Assembly (NCBI GenBank): GCA_026400305.1
Contig: JAPLPI010000038.1
Location: 1 to 7,560, forward strand
Source: Alphaproteobacteria bacterium
GTDB lineage: Bacteria; Pseudomonadota; Alphaproteobacteria; Micropepsales; Micropepsaceae
Direction of reading: 5' to 3'
DNA length: 7,560 nucleotides
Positions 4,862-7,560 of this stretch are shown here, in pieces. The notes below the pieces were generated by a model. It saw nothing but the letters and a program-made list of their open reading frames with translations, ran no database searches and was not told where the DNA came from. A program made the translations under genes and the position numbers. Each line of letters opens with the position of its first letter. Position 1 is the first letter of the stretch.

Positions 4862-7560
4862 ATGAATCTCTCGCGCTTTTTCGTTGATCGCCCGGTTTTC
4901 GCCTGGGTGCTTGCCGTGGTCATCATGCTGGCCGGCGGCATCGCCGCCTTCAGCCTGCCGATCGAACAGTATCCCGCCATCGCCCCGCCCTCGGTGGTGA
5001 TCAAGGCCGTATATCCCGGCGCCGACTCCGAAAGCTTGCAAAACTCCGTCACCCAGGTGATTGAGCAGCAGCTGACCGGCCTGGACAATCTTCTATATTT
5101 TTCGTCACAGTCAAACGCCGACGGCACTGTGCTGATCACCGCCACCTTCGCGGCCGGCACCAATCCCGACATCGCCCAGGTGCAGGTGCAGAACAAGGTG
5201 CAGGCCGCCGTGCCACTGCTGCCCACCGCCGTGCAGCAGCTGGGCGTCGTGGTCGCCAAGAACACGCCCAACTTCATCGTAGTGGTCGGCGTCTATGACG
5301 ACACAGGTCGTTACACCAATGTCGATATTTCGGACTTCATCACGTCCAAGATGCAGGACCCGCTGAGCCGCGTGCCTGGCGTCGGCTCCACCCGCGTGTT
5401 CGGCGCCCAGTACGCCATGCGCATCTGGCTGGACCCGTTCAAGCTGCACAATTTCAACCTGCAGCCTTCCGACGTCTATTCCGCCATCCAGACCCAGAAC
5501 GTGCAGGTCTCGGCCGGCCAGATCGGCGCCCAGCCAGCCGTCCCGGGCGCGGCGATCAACGCCACCGTCACCGCCCAGTCGCGGCTTCAAACCCCTGAGC
5601 AATTCCGCAACATCATCCTGAAGACCGCACCGTCCGGCGCGGTGGTGCGTCTGGCCGATGTCGCCCGTGTCGAACTGGGCGCAGAAACCTATGCCATCGC
5701 CAGCCTGTTCAACGGCTATCCCGCCGCCGGCATTCCCATCAACCTGGCGCCAGGCGCCAATGCGCTAAAGACCGTGGACGCGGTCAAGAAGAAGGCCGAT
5801 GAGCTGAAAGCCTCGCTGCCGCCCGGCATGAAGCTGGTCTATCCAGTCGACAACACCACCTTCATCCGCCTGTCGATCCATGACGTGATCGTGACCCTGA
5901 TCGAAGCCATCGCCCTGGTGGTGCTGGTGATGTACATCTTCCTGCAGAACTGGCGCGCTACGGTAATTCCGGCCATCGCCGTGCCGGTGGTGCTGCTGGG
6001 CACCTTCGGTGTGCTGGCGGTGGCGGGCTATTCCATCAACATATTGACCCTGTTCGCGCTGGTGCTGGTGATCGGCCTGCTGGTCGACGACGCCATCGTG
6101 GTGGTGGAAAATGTCGAACGCATCATGCATGAGGAGCGGCTGTCGCCCCGCGACGCCACCCTCAAGAGCATGAGCGAAATCACCGGCGCCCTGATCGGCA
6201 TCGGCCTGGTGCTGACAGCGGTGTTCCTGCCCATGGCCTTCTTCGGCGGTTCAACCGGCATCATCTATCGCCAGTTCTCCATCACCATCGTCTCGGCCAT
6301 GACCTTGTCGATCCTGGTGGCGCTGGTGCTGTCGCCGGCGCTCTGCGCCACCCTGCTCAAGCCGGTAGAAGGCGAAGGCCATGTCAAGCATGGCCGCTTC
6401 TTCACCTGGTTCAATCGCAATTTCGACGCCTTCCGCAACTGGTACCATGACCGCGCCGAATGGTTCCTGAAGCACACCTGGACCACCATGATCGCCTTTG
6501 GCGGCATCGTGGCGCTGCTGGTGGTGTTGTTCATCCGTCTGCCCACCGGCTTCCTGCCGGACGAGGACCAGGGCTTCATCTTCAACCTGATCACTCTGCC
6601 CGCTGGCACCACCCAGCCCGCCACCCTGAAAGTGGCCAAGGGCGTAGCCGACTATTACCTGGACAAGGAAAAGGACAATGTCGACTTCGTGTTCGCCGTG
6701 GCCGGCTTCTCCTTTGCCGGTTCGGGCCAGAATACCGGCATGGCCTTCACCCATCTGAGGGACTGGAGCGAGCGCAAGGGGGACAAGAACACGTCCGTCG
6801 CGATCTCACGGCGCGCCTTCATGAATTTCTTCCAGAACAAGGACGCGCAGATTTTCCCGATTGTGCCACCGTCGGTGCAGGAACTGGGTAATGCCACCGG
6901 CTTCGACCTGCAGCTGGAAGACAAGGGCAATATCGGCCATGCCGGCCTGGTGGCGGCCCGCAACCAGCTTCTGGGCCTGGCGGCGCGCGATCCGCTGCTG
7001 GCCCAGGTGCGGCCCAACAGCCTGGACGATACACCCCAGCTTCACGTGGACATCGACCAGTCCAAGGCGAGCGCGCTTGGCGTGTCGCTGGCCGACATCA
7101 ATTCAACCCTCAGCGCCGCCTGGGGTTCGACATTCATCAACGACTTCATCGACCGCGGCCGCGTCAAGCGTGTCTACATGCAGGGCGATGCGCCCTATCG
7201 CATGACGCCGCAGGACCTGGACCGCTGGTATGTCCGCAGCGCGGGCGGCACCATGGCGCCCTTCTCGTCCTTCGCAACCTCGCGTTGGACCATCGGACCG
7301 GCTTCGCTGACGCGCTACAACGGCCTTCCCGCCATCGAGCTGCAGGGCCAGGGTTCTCCGGGCGTTTCGACCGGTACGGCGCTGAACCGGATGCGCGAGC
7401 TGGCGAAGCATCTGCCCAAGGAAGTGGGCATCGAGGCGACCGGCCTGTCCTATCAGGAAGAAGCCAGCGGCAGCCAGGCGCCTGCCCTGTACGCCCTCTC
7501 AATCCTGGTGATCTATCTCTGCCTAGCGGCCTTGTATGAAAGCTGGGCGATCCCGCTGTC
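4862..7560 (+). CDS. RND multidrug efflux transporter, AcrB/MexB (HAE1) family, 3' end outside window
   Basis: This proton-driven inner-membrane pump exports drugs and other amphiphiles as a trimer. The frame is open for 899 codons to the window edge, while AcrB has 1049 residues, so about 150 C-terminal residues lie outside. It begins MNLSRFFVDRPVFAWVLA (cytoplasmic start and TM1). Porter subdomains PN1/PN2 follow (about 40-330), then TM2-TM6 with the proton-relay pair D409-D410 in LLVDDAIVVVENVERI (AcrB D407/D408), the second porter half PC1/PC2 (about 570-860), and TM7 at the edge (about 875-895). The other relay residues (AcrB K940, R971) are beyond the window. Deep-pocket phenylalanines are kept: F138, F611, F616, F618 and F629 (AcrB F136, F610, F615, F617, F628). 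In the switch loop, AcrB G616 and R620 are both serine here (S617, S621). The similarity to AcrB runs the whole length without frameshift. An outer-membrane factor gene may follow, but this cannot be seen. Confidence 0.97.
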   Translation, partial: MNLSRFFVDRPVFAWVLAVVIMLAGGIAAFSLPIEQYPAIAPPSVVIKAVYPGADSESLQNSVTQVIEQQLTGLDNLLYFSSQSNADGTVLITATFAAGTNPDIAQVQVQNKVQAAVPLLPTAVQQLGVVVAKNTPNFIVVVGVYDDTGRYTNVDISDFITSKMQDPLSRVPGVGSTRVFGAQYAMRIWLDPFKLHNFNLQPSDVYSAIQTQNVQVSAGQIGAQPAVPGAAINATVTAQSRLQTPEQFRNIILKTAPSGAVVRLADVARVELGAETYAIASLFNGYPAAGIPINLAPGANALKTVDAVKKKADELKASLPPGMKLVYPVDNTTFIRLSIHDVIVTLIEAIALVVLVMYIFLQNWRATVIPAIAVPVVLLGTFGVLAVAGYSINILTLFALVLVIGLLVDDAIVVVENVERIMHEERLSPRDATLKSMSEITGALIGIGLVLTAVFLPMAFFGGSTGIIYRQFSITIVSAMTLSILVALVLSPALCATLLKPVEGEGHVKHGRFFTWFNRNFDAFRNWYHDRAEWFLKHTWTTMIAFGGIVALLVVLFIRLPTGFLPDEDQGFIFNLITLPAGTTQPATLKVAKGVADYYLDKEKDNVDFVFAVAGFSFAGSGQNTGMAFTHLRDWSERKGDKNTSVAISRRAFMNFFQNKDAQIFPIVPPSVQELGNATGFDLQLEDKGNIGHAGLVAARNQLLGLAARDPLLAQVRPNSLDDTPQLHVDIDQSKASALGVSLADINSTLSAAWGSTFINDFIDRGRVKRVYMQGDAPYRMTPQDLDRWYVRSAGGTMAPFSSFATSRWTIGPASLTRYNGLPAIELQGQGSPGVSTGTALNRMRELAKHLPKEVGIEATGLSYQEEASGSQAPALYALSILVIYLCLAALYESWAIPL

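Noticed and set aside
3959..5041. 360-codon minus-strand open frame antisense to the adaptor and pump genes
   Set aside because: Its product is His/Gly/Arg-rich low-complexity sequence typical of antisense frames in high-GC DNA, and the plus strand here encodes two unmistakable proteins.
6251..6754. Minus-strand open frame of 167 codons inside the pump gene
   Set aside because: It is antisense to highly conserved AcrB-like sequence, and its Gly/His/Gln-rich composition marks it as a shadow.
1..7560. tRNA/rRNA genes, CRISPR arrays, transposase genes or terminal inverted repeats of an insertion sequence
   Set aside because: None was seen by reading both strands; no regularly spaced repeats or transposase motifs are present, including around the 2177-2190 junction.

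Overview
The window is high-GC bacterial DNA with strongly GC-biased third codon positions. Protein style points to an alphaproteobacterium: the dihydrouridine synthase is of the NifR3/DusB kind typical of that class, and a TPR protein with a C-terminal 2OG-oxygenase-like domain is also seen there. This assignment is an inference from resemblance; there is no rRNA or other marker to confirm it.

Layout, left to right. Positions 1-74 hold a short promoter region with a perfect 7-bp inverted repeat overlapping a plausible -35 element; the predicted RNA start lies almost on the first ATG. Positions 75-1889 (+) encode a 604-residue TPR protein ending in a 2OG-Fe(II) oxygenase-like domain. Positions 1890-1987 contain two hairpins between convergent reading frames. 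Positions 1988-2568 look like a scar: a minus-strand coding remnant (1988-2176) and a plus-strand remnant of a GIN/DUF2807 protein (about 2185-2568) meet head to head, each lacking its 5' part. The simplest reading is one deletion that removed a divergent promoter region and the 5' ends of both genes. Positions 2607-3629 (+) encode an intact tRNA-dihydrouridine synthase, followed by a hairpin terminator. From 3737 to the right edge lies a tripartite efflux operon: a lipoprotein membrane fusion protein of the AcrA/MexA type (3737-4861) and, starting at the very next base after its stop codon, an AcrB/MexB-type HAE1 RND pump (4862 to beyond the window).

The two efflux proteins would assemble in the inner membrane and periplasm and need an outer-membrane TolC-like channel; no gene for one lies in the window, and no regulator gene sits beside the pair. 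The dihydrouridine synthase acts on tRNA and has no evident functional link to its neighbours. I see no RNA genes, CRISPR array, insertion sequence or clearly novel multi-gene system. The most unusual stretch is the double-truncation junction near 2177-2190, and the next is the oxygenase-like domain without an obvious canonical HxD iron motif.
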